Notes under the pieces: model-generated
The model's input: only the letters and a program-made list of their open reading frames with translations
What the model was told of the DNA's origin: nothing
Databases searched by the model: none
Made by a program: the position numbers and the translations under genes
From: Pyropia haitanensis
Taxonomy: Eukaryota; Rhodophyta; Bangiophyceae; Bangiales; Bangiaceae
Assembly: GCA_008729055.1 (NCBI GenBank)
Contig: SDUX01000003.1
Span: forward strand, 1,798,001 to 1,862,000
DNA: 64,000 nucleotides
Direction: 5' to 3'
Shown here: positions 11,110-23,664 of the stretch, in pieces
How the letters are laid out: every line of letters begins with the position of its first letter
Position numbering within the stretch: position 1 is the stretch's first letter

Positions 11110-13193
11110 GGGTGGCCGGCGCCGTCGCCGCCGCGACGGCACCCCCCCCCCCCCCGGCGCGACCGAGTTCCTCCCCCGCTTTGCCGCCGCCGCCGCCGCC
11201 GCGGGCGAGGTGGACGGCGGCGACCCCGGGGCGTGGCCCAGCACCCCCCTCCCCCCACCCTCCCGGGCGGTGGGTGCCGCGGCGGCGGCGTCCCCGCTGC
11301 TGCGGCTGCTGCTGCTCTTCCTCCCCCACGGGGCCACCCCCGCCGCCGGGTGGCGGGTGTGGGCGGCCGCCGCAGAGGCGGCGCACCCGGCGGTCGCGGC
11401 GGCCGCGGCGGCGCCGGCGCTGGCGCTCGGCACCGCCGGCGGCCGCGCCGCGGTCGACGCCGCGTGGCTGACCGAGGCCGCCGCGGACGCGCCGGCGGGC
11501 CCGCGGGCGGGGGCCGCCGCCGCCGCCGACGCGGCCGCCGCCGCGGCGCTCGCCTACACCGTGTGGGTGCCGCTGCTGGTGCCGCCGCCGCCGGCGGCTG
11601 GCGGCGGCCGCGGCGGCCGCCGCGGCGGTGACGGTGACGGGCGCGCCGCCGGCAGCCTAGCGGGGGCGGCGTGGCTCGACGCGGACGCGGTCGGCAGGCC
11701 CCCCCCCTGGGCGGCGGTCCTCGCCGACGGCCGCGCCTGGTCCGCCGCCGGCGGGTACCCCGCGGCCACGGGCGGCGCCGCCGCCGCGGCGGTCGTGGCG
11801 TCGGCGCTCCGCGTCCTCGGGCGGGTGCTCGCCGCCGCGCCGCCCGCGTCGGCGGCGGCCGCGATCGCCGTCGCGGCGCTCGCGTCGCCGCCGGCCGCCG
11901 CCGCCGCGCGCCGCGTGCCGGCGGCGGTGCTGCCGGCGGTCGCCGCGGCGGTGGGGCGGCTCGCCGCGGCGGCGGGTGCGGCCGCGCCGGCGGTGGCGGC
12001 GCGGCTGGCGACGGAGCTGCTGCTGCCGTCCTTGGGGGGGCACCGCGAGGGCCGGCTGGGGGGGCGGGGGGGGGGGGGGGGGACGCCGTCCGTGACGCGG
12101 TGCTCGCCGCCATGCGCGCGCTGCTGGGCCGGCTGGCGGCCGTGCCGCCGCTGCCGGCGGCGGGCGACGCGGCGGCGGCGGCGGCGGGCGCTGTCAGCGC
12201 CGCGGCGCCCGCCGGCGCCCCCCCCGCTGCCAAGCGCCGCCGCGTCGACGCTGGTGGTGCGGGCGCGGCCGCGCCGCCGCTGCCGCCGCCGCCGCCGTCG
12301 CCACCGCCGCCGGTGCCCGACGCGCCGCTGCACCCGCTGCCCGCGGGCGTCGTCGACGCGTACGGCCGGCCGCCGCCGCTGCACCTGTGCCAGACGCGCC
12401 TGTACGCGGGCGTCGCGGCGCGCGTCGCGGCGCTCGCGGGCCGCGGCCGCTCCGTCGCGCTCGTGCGGGACGAGCCGACGCTCCGCGCGCTCGCGGGGCT
12501 GTGCCAGCTGCTCGAGCCGCCGCCGGCGGCCGGCCGCCCGCGGGGGGGCGCCGCCGCGGCCGCCGCCGACCCGCCAGCCGCCGCCGCGGGTGGCGGCGAC
12601 GGCGGCGGCGGCGACGGCGGCGGCGGCGGCGGCGACGGCGGCGACAGCGGCGACAGCGGCGGCTGTGGTGCGCCGGGCGTGCCGTGTGCGCGGCTGGCCG
12701 CGCTGCGGTGCACGCTCCGTGGCGTGGCGGTCGGCGCGCTCGTCGGCTTTCGTGACAGCGTCCCGGGCGCGAGCGCGGCGGTGGTGGTGGCGATGCTCGC
12801 CACGTCGGTGTTGCGCCTCGGCGGCGGCGGCGGCGGCGACCGTGCGGTCGCGCTCCACGCGGTCGCGCCCGTGCTGATGGCGTGCCTGTCGGCGGTCACC
12901 CCCGCCGCGGCCGCCCGTGCCACCGACGCCGGCGTGGCGGCAGACGCCGACGCCGACGCGGCCGCCGCGGCGGGCGCGGACGAGACGCCCGCGCTCCGCG
13001 ACCGCGCGGCGGTCACGCGGGCGGTGGCGGACGCGTTTGTGGCGCTCCCGCGGCCGCCGGCGGGCACGCGCGTCGGCCGCGCCGACGCGGAGGCGCTGCT
13101 CGCCGCGGCGCGGCAGCTGCTGGCGACCGCCTGGGACGGCGGCGGCCGGTCGCGGGGCGCGCTCCTCGCCGCGGGCGTCACGTCGCTGGCGGC

Positions 13194-13229
<36 letters not shown>

Positions 13230-13978
13230 CGCCCCCGGCGGCGGGGGGGACGCCGTCGCGCTCGCCGCCGCCGCCGCCGCCGAGGCCGACGCGGCGCTGC
13301 CGCGGCTGCGGGCGCTCCTCGACGCGCCCGACGGTGGCGTCGCCGAGGCCGCCCACGCCGCCCTCCCCTGCCTCGTCTGCGTGTCGGCGCGCTGCCCCGC
13401 CGCGGCCTACACCCGCTTTGTCCACGCGGGCGGCGCCGGGCCGGCCGCGTCGCTGCCCGCCGACGGCCACGCCGGCGTGGCCGCGACGGCCACCTGGGAC
13501 GCTGTGCTCGCCGCGGTCGAGCCGACGCTCGGCGCCGACACGGCGCTCGGCGCGGCGGCGGGCCGCGCCCTGCCGGGCCTCATCGTTGCGTACGGGCGGC
13601 TGCTGTACCACGCGCCGCCGGGGCGGGTGGCGGCGCTCGGCGGCCGCGCGACGGCGCTGTCCATGGCGTGCATCCGCGGCCTGTGGCTGTCGGTCGTCGG
13701 GTCCGTCTCGTACGCGAGCGCGCTGACGCTGCAGGCGGTGCTCGCGTGCGCGGCGGAGCTGTCGCCAGAGGAGGGGGGGGGGGGGGGGGGGGCGCCGCCG
13801 CCGCCGCCGCCGCCGCCGCGGGGCGCTCGCGCAGCGCCAGCCGCGGCCGCCGCAGCGCGAGCCCGGCGCCCGACGGGGCGGTGGCGCTCGTCGACGGCGG
13901 CAGCGGCGCCGCCGCCGCGAGTGCGGGCTCCTCCCACAGCGCGGACCCGTTGACGAGCTGCTCGCGTGGCAGCAGTGA

Positions 13979-14025
<47 letters not shown>

Positions 14026-17000
14026 CGATCCAAGACGCCCTCATCGCGGAGCTGCGCGCCGCCCTCGCGTCGGCCGACCTCGGCGCCGCCTCGGCCGCGG
14101 GCGCGCTCGATGGCGGCGGCCGCGGCAGCCGCCGGTTGCCGGCCGGCCGGGAGGCCGCGCTCGCCCGCCGCTACGTCCTCGCCGCGTTTGGGTGGCTGAC
14201 GCGCGTGCCCGCGCCCGCCGACGTGCCGCTCCTCGCGCTGGACGTGCTGCTGCGGGCGGCGGTGGCGGAGGCGACGGCGCTGCGGCAGTGGCGGGGCGGG
14301 GGGGGGGCCCGCGCGCCGTTCCCGCCGCGCTGCGGTCGCTGCCGGCGCACGCGGAGCTCGCCGCGTGGGCGGCGTCGCCGGCGGGGCGCGCGCGGCTGGG
14401 GGGGGGGGCGGGGGACCCGCTGGGCGAGGAGGCGGGGCCCGACTGGGCGCCCGTCGCGGGCCTGGTCGGCGACGTTGGCGCCGCCGCCGCGGCGGAGGCG
14501 GCGGCCGCCGCGCCGGCCGACGGGGTGCCCGGGGGCGCCGCCGCCGCCGCCGCGTCGGCGGCGGCCGCCACGGGCGTCGCGGTCGTACACGGCTGCCGCC
14601 GCCCCGGCGGGGTGCTGCCCGGCTCGGGGGCGGCGGGCCGCGGCGGCGGCGCCGTCGGCCGCCTGCCGCGCGTCCTCGCCGCGTGGCTGCCCGACCTCCT
14701 CACCCGCACGGGCCTGCTCGGCACGATGCTCGACGATGACACATTTGCGGCGGGCCTCGCCGCCCTCCTCGACCGCCCCCTCCCCGACCTGTGGGCGTCG
14801 CTCCCGGCGCTGTGGCTGCCGTCCATCCTCGCCGCCGCCGATGGGGCGGCGTTGGAGCGGCTGGCGGACAAGCTCGGCACGTCCCCCCGGGCGCTGCTCG
14901 TCGACCACATGGCCGACGCGCTCGCCGCGGCCTACATGCTGCCGGCCTTGCGCCGCAAGGAGGCGCTCGGCCTGATTGTTCGCGCCGCGCGCGAAAAGGG
15001 GGACGTCCTCCTCGACCACTACGCGTCGGCGGTCGTGACGCGCCTCGTCGCGGCGCTCGGCACGCCCCGCGCGGCGGCCGCGCGGCAGGCGCTCGACCGC
15101 CTCTCGTCACGCGTGCCGATGGGCCCGCCGTACAGCTTCACGGGCGTCGCGGGGCTGCTCGCGCTCCACTTTATGGCGGTGTGGGAGTCACTCAACGGCG
15201 CGCTCTTTGCGCCCCGCGCGACGCCGGCCGAGCGGGCGGTCGTGCTCGGCCGCCTCGACGCGGTGCTGCGGCTGGTCGCGCCGCACCTGCACCTGTTTGT
15301 GCCAAAGGTGATGGCGACGCTCAAGCTCGCGCTCGACGCGCGCAACCTGGGCGCCCCGCCGCCGCCGCTGCAGCCGCCGCCGGCGAGCGGAACGGCGGCG
15401 GCGGCGCGGCGCGCGCCGCCGCCGGCGGGGGTGGGCGCCCTCCTCGGCCGCGCGCTGGGCGTGTGGGCGACCTTCCTCAACACGCTCGGCCCGCGCCACG
15501 CGTCGCGCTACCTCCGCGCCATCTGCGTGGTGCTGGTGCCGCACCTGGACGCGCACGTGGGCGTCATCGCGCCGGCGCTGCGGCAGCTGCTCGTCGACGG
15601 GCGGTCCGAGCTCCGCGCGCAGCTGACCGACCTCGGGTTTATCCTCAAGGCCAGCCTGCCGCTGGGCGCAGGCGACGGTGACGGCGGCGACGGCGGCGAC
15701 GGCGGTGGCGACGGCGGTGGCGGCGGCGGCGGCGGCGGGAGCATCCACCCCGACCTGGCGGCCATCCACGCCATCATCCGGGAGGAGCTGGGCGGCGCCC
15801 CCCGCGCCGACGGCGGCGACATTGGCGTGGCCCTGGCCGACGTTGCCGCGCTCGTCGGCGCCACCGCCCGCGAGGAGGCGAGCCTCGTCCGCCGCCACAC
15901 GCTCGACCGCGCCGCCACCCTCCTCCGCGCCCGCCGCGCCGACGTGCACGCGCCGCTGCTCGCGCTGTCGGCGGGCGACGATAAGGCCGCGCCGGCGGTG
16001 GCGGCGATCGCGGCGGTCGTCGACGGCCTCGTCGCGGCGTGCATGGACGAGCTGCCGGCCAACGCGGCGGCGGCGGCGCGGTGCCTCGGCGAGCTGGGCG
16101 CGATCGACCCGGCGCTGCTGGGGCTGGTCGAGTACGCAGGCGGCGGCGGCGGCGGCGGCGGCGGCCGCGGCGGCGGCGGCGGCGGCGGCGGCGACGGGCC
16201 CGCGGCCGGCATGGACGGCGGCACGCGGCGGGGGCGGACCAAGTTCCGCATGCCCGACACGCGGCCGACGCGGCGGGCGGCGCTGGTGGCGGACCTCCTC
16301 ACCCTCCACCTGGTGCCCGCGCTGCGCGGCGGCGAGCGCGCGACGGGCGGCCGCCGCACCGTCGCCGCCGGCTACGCCATCCAAGAGCTCCTCCGGCTCG
16401 TCGCGTGTACGGCCGCGACGCCCGTCGCGGCGCTGACGCTGCCCCGCAGCCGGCGCCACGAGGTGGGCCGCCCCGCCGATGACATTGCCGTACCCGAGGG
16501 CGGCGGCCGCGGGGGGGCGGAGGGGCGGGGGGCGCCACCACCCTGCGGCCGGGGAAGGACGCGCGCGAGGCGGCGGCGCTGGCCGAGCTCGCCGCCGCCT
16601 TTTGGCTGCGGCTGCCCGACCACACCGCCCTCGCCGTGCAGCCGTACCTGTCGACCGCCTACTCGTACGTGACGGACGATGGCGGCGCCGCGGGGGGGGC
16701 GGCCGCCGCCGCGGCGGCGGCGGCGGGCGAGGCCGCCTGCGCCCGCGCGCTGCGCGTCCGCGGCGGCGCGCTCGCCAAGACGCTGTGGCACGTGGGCGTG
16801 GCGCCCGCGGACTGGGTGTGCCTGCTCACGTGTCGGCTCATCGACTACCTCGACCGGCGGGGCCACCCGGCGCCGGCGGCCGCGGATGCGCAGCGCGCGG
16901 CGGCGGCGGCGGCGGCGGCGGCCGCGCGGGGGGAGCCGCCGCCGCCGCCGCCGCGCGAGGTGCTCGGCCCGGCCCTCCGCGCCGCCCGCTTTGTCGCGCG

Positions 17001-19293
17001 CTACGACTACGCCACCGCCCTGTACCTGCTGCCGGTGGTGGTGGCCGAGGTGGCCGAGGAGGACGAGCTCGACGTCCTCGAGCGCTCCCTCGCCGCCGGC
17101 CGCGCCGTGGCCGGCGCGCCGTGCGCCGCCGCCGCGTGCGCGGGCGCGTGCGCGGCGGCCGACGCGCGGCCGGGCCGCGCGTTTGTCGCCGCCGAGTTTT
17201 CGTACGCCCTCCGCGGCGGCGGCGCCGAGTGCGTGCAGGTGGTCTTCCACGTCCTCGACGCGCTGCGGCGGTGGCGGGAGCAGGCGCGGGGCAAGGCGGG
17301 CGGCGGCGCGGCGGGGCGGGGCGGCGGCGCGGCCGCCGCGGCCGCCGCCGCCGCGGCGGCGGCGGCGGGGGCGGCCAGCCCGCTCGCGCCGCTGGCCGAC
17401 CTCGGCGCCCAGTCGGCGGTGAGCCTGTCGGAGCTGGCCGCCGCCGCCGCCGACGTTGCGGCCTACCCGCGGGCGCTCCTCTACGCCGAGCAGCACGTGC
17501 GGCAGCGGCGGCCGGCGGCGTGGGCGTGGGCGCCGCTCGCCTTTCGGGACGAGTCCGCCGCCGCCGCGCGCGACTGGACGTTTATCCAGCGCCTGTACGC
17601 GGCGATGGAGGAGGCCGACGGCCTGGCGGGCGTCGCGGCGCTGCGCACCGCGTCGAGCCTCCCCGAGCAGCTGCTCGACGCGGAAGCGTCGGGCGCCGAC
17701 GAGGCGGCGCTGCTTCTCCACGAGCGCTCCGTCGCGGCCGCGCCGGCGGACGTGGCCATCCAGACGGGCTACCTCCGCTGCCTCGCCGCGCTCGGCCACT
17801 GGGACACGGTGCTGATGCACACGGAGCTGCTCGGGCTGGGCCGCGGGGTGGGCGCCGCGTCCGCGGGGGGGGGGGGGGGCAGGGGGGGGGGGCGTGCCGA
17901 CGGCGCCGCGGACGCGGCCGGTGGGGCGGCGGGGGGGGGTACGCCCGAGCCCCTCCGCGCGGTGGCGGCGGCGTTTGGGGTGGAGGCGGCGTGGCGGCTC
18001 GGCCGGTGGGACCGGCTCGCGGATGACGCGCCGCGGGCGCCGCCGGCGCTTGCCGTCACGGCGGCGGCGGGCGGCGCTGCCGCCGCCGGCGGCACCACCC
18101 ACCCGTGGGGCCTCGCCGCGGGCGTGCCCGGCGCGGGCGCTGGCGGTGCGGGCGCCAGCGGCGGCTGGGAGGCGGCCTACCAGACCGCCGTCGGCCGCAT
18201 GTTTGTCGCCCTCCGCCGCCGCGACGCGGCGGGCCTGGCCGCCTGGGCCGACGCCGCGCGGGCGGCGCTGGTCGGCCCCGCGTCCGCGGCGGCGGCCAAC
18301 CACTACGTCGGCCTCTACCCGTACGTCCGCGCGCTGCACCTGGTTGCCGAAGTCGAGGACGCGCTGCCGGCTGCCGCCGCCGCACGGTCCGCGCCGCGGC
18401 TGGGCGGCCTGCCCGGCCGGCTGGCGGTGACGGCGCCCTCCCTCCGCTGCCGCGAGCCGCTGCTGTCGGCCCGGCGGGTGGCGGCGGAAGCGATTGGCGA
18501 CGCGGCGGGCGCGGCGGCGGCGGCGACGGCGCTCGCCGCCGCCGCCCGCGCGGCGGGCTCCCTCCGCGTCGCCGCCGTTGCCGCGCACGCGGCGGCGGCG
18601 GCGGGCGGCGAGCCGGGGGCGGCGGCGCTCGAGGAGGCGGCGCTCGCGCACGCGCGGGGCGACACGGCCGGCGGCCTGCGCGTGCTCGACGCGGAGATTG
18701 GGCGGCTGGGCGCGGCGGTCGAGGCCGCCGCGGACGCGGTGAGCGGCGCGCGGCCGGCGCGGCGGCCCGCCGCGCGCGCCGCCTGGGCCGCCGCCCGCGC
18801 CGCGCTCGGCACCGCCCACCTCACCGCCGGCCGGTGGGTCGAGGCGTCCCGGTCGCTGCCGCCGTCGGCGGTGCTGGCGCACTACAAGGCCGCGCAGCGG
18901 TCACTGCCGGGCGACGAGGAGCCCCTCTACACGCTCGCGCGCTACTACGATACGCTCCTCCGGGCGGCCGCCAAGGCGGGCATCGACACGCCGGGCGACT
19001 GCCCGCCGGAAGCCGCCCGCGCACGCGGCGCGGGCGGGCGAGCGGCGGCGTCGCTCGAGGCGGGCACGCTCGCGTCGCCCTATGATTACTACCCGACGGT
19101 TATCAAGGCGTACGCGGCGGCGCTGCGGCTCGGGCCGCCGCACCTCTTCCAAGCGCTGCCCCGCCTGCTGACGCTCTGGTTTCATTTTTACGAGGCGCCA
19201 GATGAGGCGGCCGCCCCCGCCGCCACCGCCGCCGCCGCGTCGGCCACGCGCCGCGCGGCGGGGCGCGGCAGCCGCGCGTCGTCGTCGTCGGGC

Positions 19294-19367
<74 letters not shown>

Positions 19368-21189
19368 CGCAGCGTCGCCCTTTCCCCGCCACAACAAGTG
19401 CCGCGCGTCCGCCATCGAGCCGCTCATGCACGAGGCCGTCGCGGCGGCGCTGCAGTCGCTCCCCCGCTACATGTGGATGACAGCCATCCCGCAGCTGCTC
19501 AGCCGCGTCCTCCACCCCAACGACGGGGTGCGGGCGAACGTGGCGGAGCTGCTCGCCGTCGTCCTCGCCACCTACCCCGACCAGGCGCTGTGGCACATCC
19601 TGCCGCCGTCGGTCAAGCCCGACGCGGGCGGCCGCCACGACGCGATCAACGGGGTGATCAGCGCGGCGATGCGCGTCGCGGCCTCTGGCGGCGGCAGCGC
19701 CGTCCTTGGCGCGTACGGGTTTGGCGGGCGGCTGCCGGCGCGCGTGCGGCCGCCGTCACGGCGGCCAGCGTCCGCGGCGGCCGGTGCCGCGCGCGACGCG
19801 CTCATCGCGACGCTGTCGGCGGGGCGGAAGCTGCTCCGCGAGCTCATCACCGTGTGCGAGACGGCGCCCGAGCCGGGGCGCGCCCGCTCCCACCCGTCCC
19901 GCACGCTGCTGTCGGCGCTGAACAAGCTCCTCCCGACCAACGTGCTCGTGCCGACGCAGGCGGCGCTGACGGTGGCGCTGCCGGGCGTCGCGGCCGCGGC
20001 GGCAGCCGCCGCCGTCCTGTCGCCTTCGGCGGCGGTGGCAGCGGCGGCGGCCGCCGCCGCCGCGGCCGACGCGGCCGACGGGGAGGGCGTCGAGCCGACG
20101 CCGCCCGCGCACGTGCCGTTTGCAGACGACGCGCGGGTGACGTTTGTGGCCCTGGAGGAGACCGTCCTCGTCATGGCGTCGCTGATGAAGCCCAAGCGGG
20201 TGGGCTTTTGGGGGTCGGACGGCCGACTGTACCGCTTCCTCTTCAAGCGGGAGGACCGCGGGGACATGCGCAAGGACGCGCGGCTGATGGAGTTTAACGG
20301 CGTTGTCAACCGGCTGCTGCGGCTCGACGCGCCCGCTGCGCAGCGGCGGCTGCGCCTCCGCACCTACGCCGTCTTGCCGCTGACGGACGAGTGTGGGCTG
20401 CTCGAGTGGGTGGAGGACGTTGAGACACTGCGGACGGTGGTCAACCGGGAACACGCGGACGCGGGCTACCGCACGTCGAGCTTTGATCTCAAAGCCGCGT
20501 ACGAGTTGTACAAGAAGCGCAAGCTGTCCACCCGCCAGTTTTTCGAGGAGTGGGCGCTCCCGCGCCTGCCGCCCACCCTCCACCGCTTCTTCCTCCGCCG
20601 CTTCCTCGAGCCGTCTGCGTGGCACGCGGCGCGGACGCGGTGGACGCGCTCCGCGGCGGTGTGGTCCATGGCGGGCTACGTCGTTGGCCTCGGCGACCGG
20701 CACGGGGAGAACATCCTCCTCGACACGACCAGCGGGGAGTGCGTGCACGTCGACTTTGCGTGCCTGTTTGAGCGGGGCCTCACGCTCAAGATCCCCGAGG
20801 TGGTGCCCTTCCGGCTCACCCCCAACGTCGTCGACGGTATGGGCGTGCTCGGCGTCGAGGGCCCGTTCCGCGTCGCCGCCGAGACGGCCCTGCGGGTGCT
20901 GCGGGCCAACCGGGAGGCGCTCATGTCCGTCCTCGAAGCCTTCCTCCACGACCCGCTGGTCGAGTGGTCGCTGCCCACCCGCGGCGGCGGCGCCGGCGGC
21001 TCTGACGCGGACGACACGCCCGCCGCACACGCGGGGCGGTCGCTCAAGGCGATTGAGCTCAAGCTGCTTGGCGTGGCGGGCGGCGTTCTGCCGCTGTCGG
21101 CCGACGGGCAGGTGCGGCGGCTGATCAACGAGGCGACGTCGCCGGATAAGCTGGCGGCCATGTACATTTGGTGGATGGGGTTCTTGTAG
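10397..21189 (+). CDS. ATR: ATR/Mec1/Rad3-type checkpoint kinase, two exons with apparent frame breaks
   Basis: ATR is a nuclear PI3K-like protein kinase that, with its partner ATRIP, senses RPA-coated single-stranded DNA and halts the cell cycle. Exon 1 (10397-10573) is followed by a phase-0 intron and exon 2 (10797-21189). Helical repeats lead to a UME-like domain near 15140-15570. FAT-type sequence follows (FQALPRLLTLWFHFYE near 19145; the region around 19450-19640 matches ATR closely). The kinase domain spans about 20140-20990, with the catalytic loop GLGDRHGENIL at 20683-20715, CVHVDFACLF next, then VPFRLTPNVVDGMG and SVLEAFLHDPLVEW. The FATC tail ends the protein (21076-21186). GECVHVDF and the LMEFN segment fit ATR better than ATM, TOR, SMG1 or TRRAP. 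All kinase residues are present. The frame changes five times, near 11142-11155, 12066-12082, 13773-13792, 14298-14307 and 16511-16532. The protein of about 3,500 residues exceeds the usual 2,400-2,700 because of Gly/Ala insertions. Confidence 0.92.
10574..10796 (+). other. first intron of the ATR-type gene
   Basis: Donor CAG|GTGTGT, acceptor CCCACAG|AATACC, 223 bp, phase 0. The joined product reads AELFSLLQNTAVQRPASFDA, which continues a plausible helix. The intron is C/T-rich at its 3' end. Confidence 0.75.
11058..11107 (+). repeat. in-frame GGC array coding poly-Gly
   Basis: A near-perfect GGC array inside the ATR-type gene. Similar in-frame arrays lie at 12600-12660, 14000-14025, 15700-15737, 16141-16195 and 19291-19350. 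They fall between the predicted helical segments and probably form disordered loops. Confidence 0.8.
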
Positions 21190-23664
21190 GGGCGAGGGGG
21201 GGGGTGGCGGGGGGGGGGAGGGAGAACGGCAGAGGTTTCGACGGCTGGTAGCGGCAGCAGCCGCGGCGGAACGCGTGAGACACGTGTGACAGCGCGGGCT
21301 GTCCAAGCGGTGGGCAGCTTTGGGGCGTTGGCCACCTCGGTCTCGCGCGCGGCGACGGCCCAGTGGTGGCATCGATCGGTTGAGCAGGAACACTGACACT
21401 GTGTTCACGTGGCGCGCCGACCGTCCAGTGTTGACGCTCCTCCCTCGCCGATGGGCAGCCGCCACGTAGTTGGATCCAATCCCTTACCCCGTGCTGTCCG
21501 TACGGGATTGAAAGAGGCGGAGGGGCGGGAGTGGCGAGGAGGGAGACAAGCGAGGGGGGGATGGTGCGACGGGGCGGCGCCGACCTGTGCCCGACGGACG
21601 TGCCTCGTCGCTGGCCCCCAACATCTTGTGCATCCGTGGCGTCTTTCTTCCGCTCCTCCGTCGTGTTCTTCGCTGGAGCAGGGGATGCGAGGACACTGCG
21701 TGAGCGCGGGCCGAGAGGAGCGCGGCGGCAGCCTGTCGACGTCCCCCCCTGACCCTCTCGCCTCCTTCGTGGGGGTGGCCTCCTGCGGCCTCCAAGCGTC
21801 ATCCGGGCCACGTTCAGGTCCGCCGTCTTCCAAATGCAATCCAGTTTCATCCAAGGGCGACGTGGGGCGTTGTTGATCTCACCCGCGAACGATCCATGAA
21901 TCACCCAGAGGTCATCCAGCGCGACCTCGGTGATGACCTCATTCGTCTCGCGATCTCTACAGCGTCTTCTCTCATGGGCAGCTTCCAACACTCAAAGGAC
22001 ATAGAGCCAGTCCAATGTCATCGCGCTTCATCGTCGTCGAGCTGATCGCAAGTCTATCCAGAATCCTTTACAACTCGCGATCTTCATCCAACAGACGCGT
22101 CGTCAATAACGGGTCGTGCAACCACCCAATGCACGACCGAGCGGGTGATTTCTCGGACACCCGCTGGGCGGCTCCATGACTCGAATGAACGATGAGAGCC
22201 AGTTCACCGCCGATCTTGTGCCCTCCTTGGCGCTACAGGAAAAAGTGTTCCAAAAGTGTCCAACAGAGTGTCTCGCGCCCTTCAAAGTGCCCCCTGCGCG
22301 TTCCGCTCGTCAAGTCCGCGTGCACGGTGTGAGGGCCAAAGTTTCACCGCCGTCACGGCCGCGGCCTGCCCAGCCCCACCCACGCCCCGCGACCAGCCCA
22401 GCCGGCGGTGCCCGCCGACGGCCGGTCTGCCGTGGTGCTGCCGACCGGAACTGTTCTGCGACTGCGGCCGTTCCTCTACATTTCCCGTTTGATGCAAAAC
22501 TCCTCGAGGTGGGCCGTCTCATGTGCGCTCCGGCTTCGAGTCTCCGCGAGTTCGAGCCTTTCCTACCAATGCCCTAAAGAACCCTGAAATTCGTAGACAG
22601 CAGCTGACGAAAGCGTGCAACAATCATCCCATTTTTTCGGGCCTCCGACGTTTTAGGACAACCGAGCCCCATCGATCTGGGCCCCATCGAAGCCCCCATC
22701 GAAGACCCGTCGCAAACCGTTCTCGACAGGCGCTCCGAGGCACATCCAGTTGCCATCGAATCCACTTGCTCGACGAGGTTTGAGCTCCACGTGACGCACG
22801 CGGGGCGCTGATGGACCCGGCAGAGCCGCGCTGGTAGCCACGCCGATGTTTGTTTGATCTGCTGCACGGCGTGCCTTTGGCTGCACGCCAACAGTCGCAT
22901 CAACGGGGCGCGGCTGCCAGCCTGGCTCGCTCCTCCCCCGCCGCCGCCGCCGCTCCTCCCTTCCCGCCGCGGTTGCGGCCGCCAGCGCTGCCCGGGGCAC
23001 CCCTTTGTGCGACCCCCCCCCGTTCCCTCTGGGTTAGCTGATGCCGCCCGGTGCACGGGTTGGGGGCGCGACGGCGGCGGGAGGCCGACGCGACGCTTGA
23101 CGGTTGCGCGCCCACCCCAGCCGCCAGCGTGGCTCCCGCGGCGTGTGCGCTGGGGGGTCCATTGCCGGGCGGGTGATGCAGCGAGGTCGCGCGAGGGGGG
23201 GAGCTCGCGCCCCTCCACGGCGTGCGCGTGGTGGGCGTTGGCACGCCACCCCGCCCGCCGCTCCCCCCTGTCAACAGCACGCGCCTGTGCGCACGTGCCA
23301 GGCGCTTGGGTCGTGGGGTGGTCTGCGTGTGTGTGGGTGGAGCGCGTGCGCGGGGGCGGCGGGCGCGGGGATGCGCCGGAGCTCCTCCCGGGCTCACAGC
23401 CATCCCCAGTCGCGGCGGCCCCGCGGTTGAGGGATCGTTTAAAGCCGCCCCACCTGCGCCACCCCCGCTGCCGCACCCACCCACCACCGCCAACCCGCGC
23501 CGCTATTTAGGCCACGCCCTCTTGCACACTCCGCCCCCGCAGACCACCCAATCCGGCACGTCCCTGCCACCTCCGCCCCACCCGAGGGGCCCCCAACTCC
23601 CCGCCCAAGAGCAGCGGGCGCGGGTCCAGAGGCGTCTGCGGCGTGCGCGTGGTCCGTGGCCACC
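21190..23664. other. intergenic spacer with a less GC-rich core
   Basis: Between the ATR stop and the GMC start. From about 21,850 to 22,800 the base composition drops well below the flanks. A short ccccatcga motif is repeated around 22668-22703. No ORF has domain support. The last 150 bp before the GMC start are C-rich and likely hold its 5' untranslated region. Confidence 0.6.
23504..23510 (+). promoter_or_regulatory. TATA-like site upstream of the GMC gene
   Basis: TATTTAG in a GC-rich context, 155 bp before the ATG at 23665. The spacing is compatible with a core promoter plus a short 5' untranslated region. There is no further support. Confidence 0.3.

Noticed and set aside
14298..14307. 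Programmed ribosomal frameshifting at G-runs
   Set aside because: Several unrelated genes would need it at different run lengths with no common slippery site or downstream structure; under-called runs explain more with less.
10397..16640. ATR as a pseudogene
   Set aside because: Coding quality is high on both sides of each break, breaks lie in or beside G tracts and share one sign, and the 1517-codon 3' frame is intact.
10397..21189. TRRAP/Tra1, ATM or TOR instead of ATR
   Set aside because: All catalytic residues are present (unlike TRRAP), and the GECVHVDF...SVLEAFLHDPLVEW block matches ATR best; no FRB-like region was seen before the kinase.
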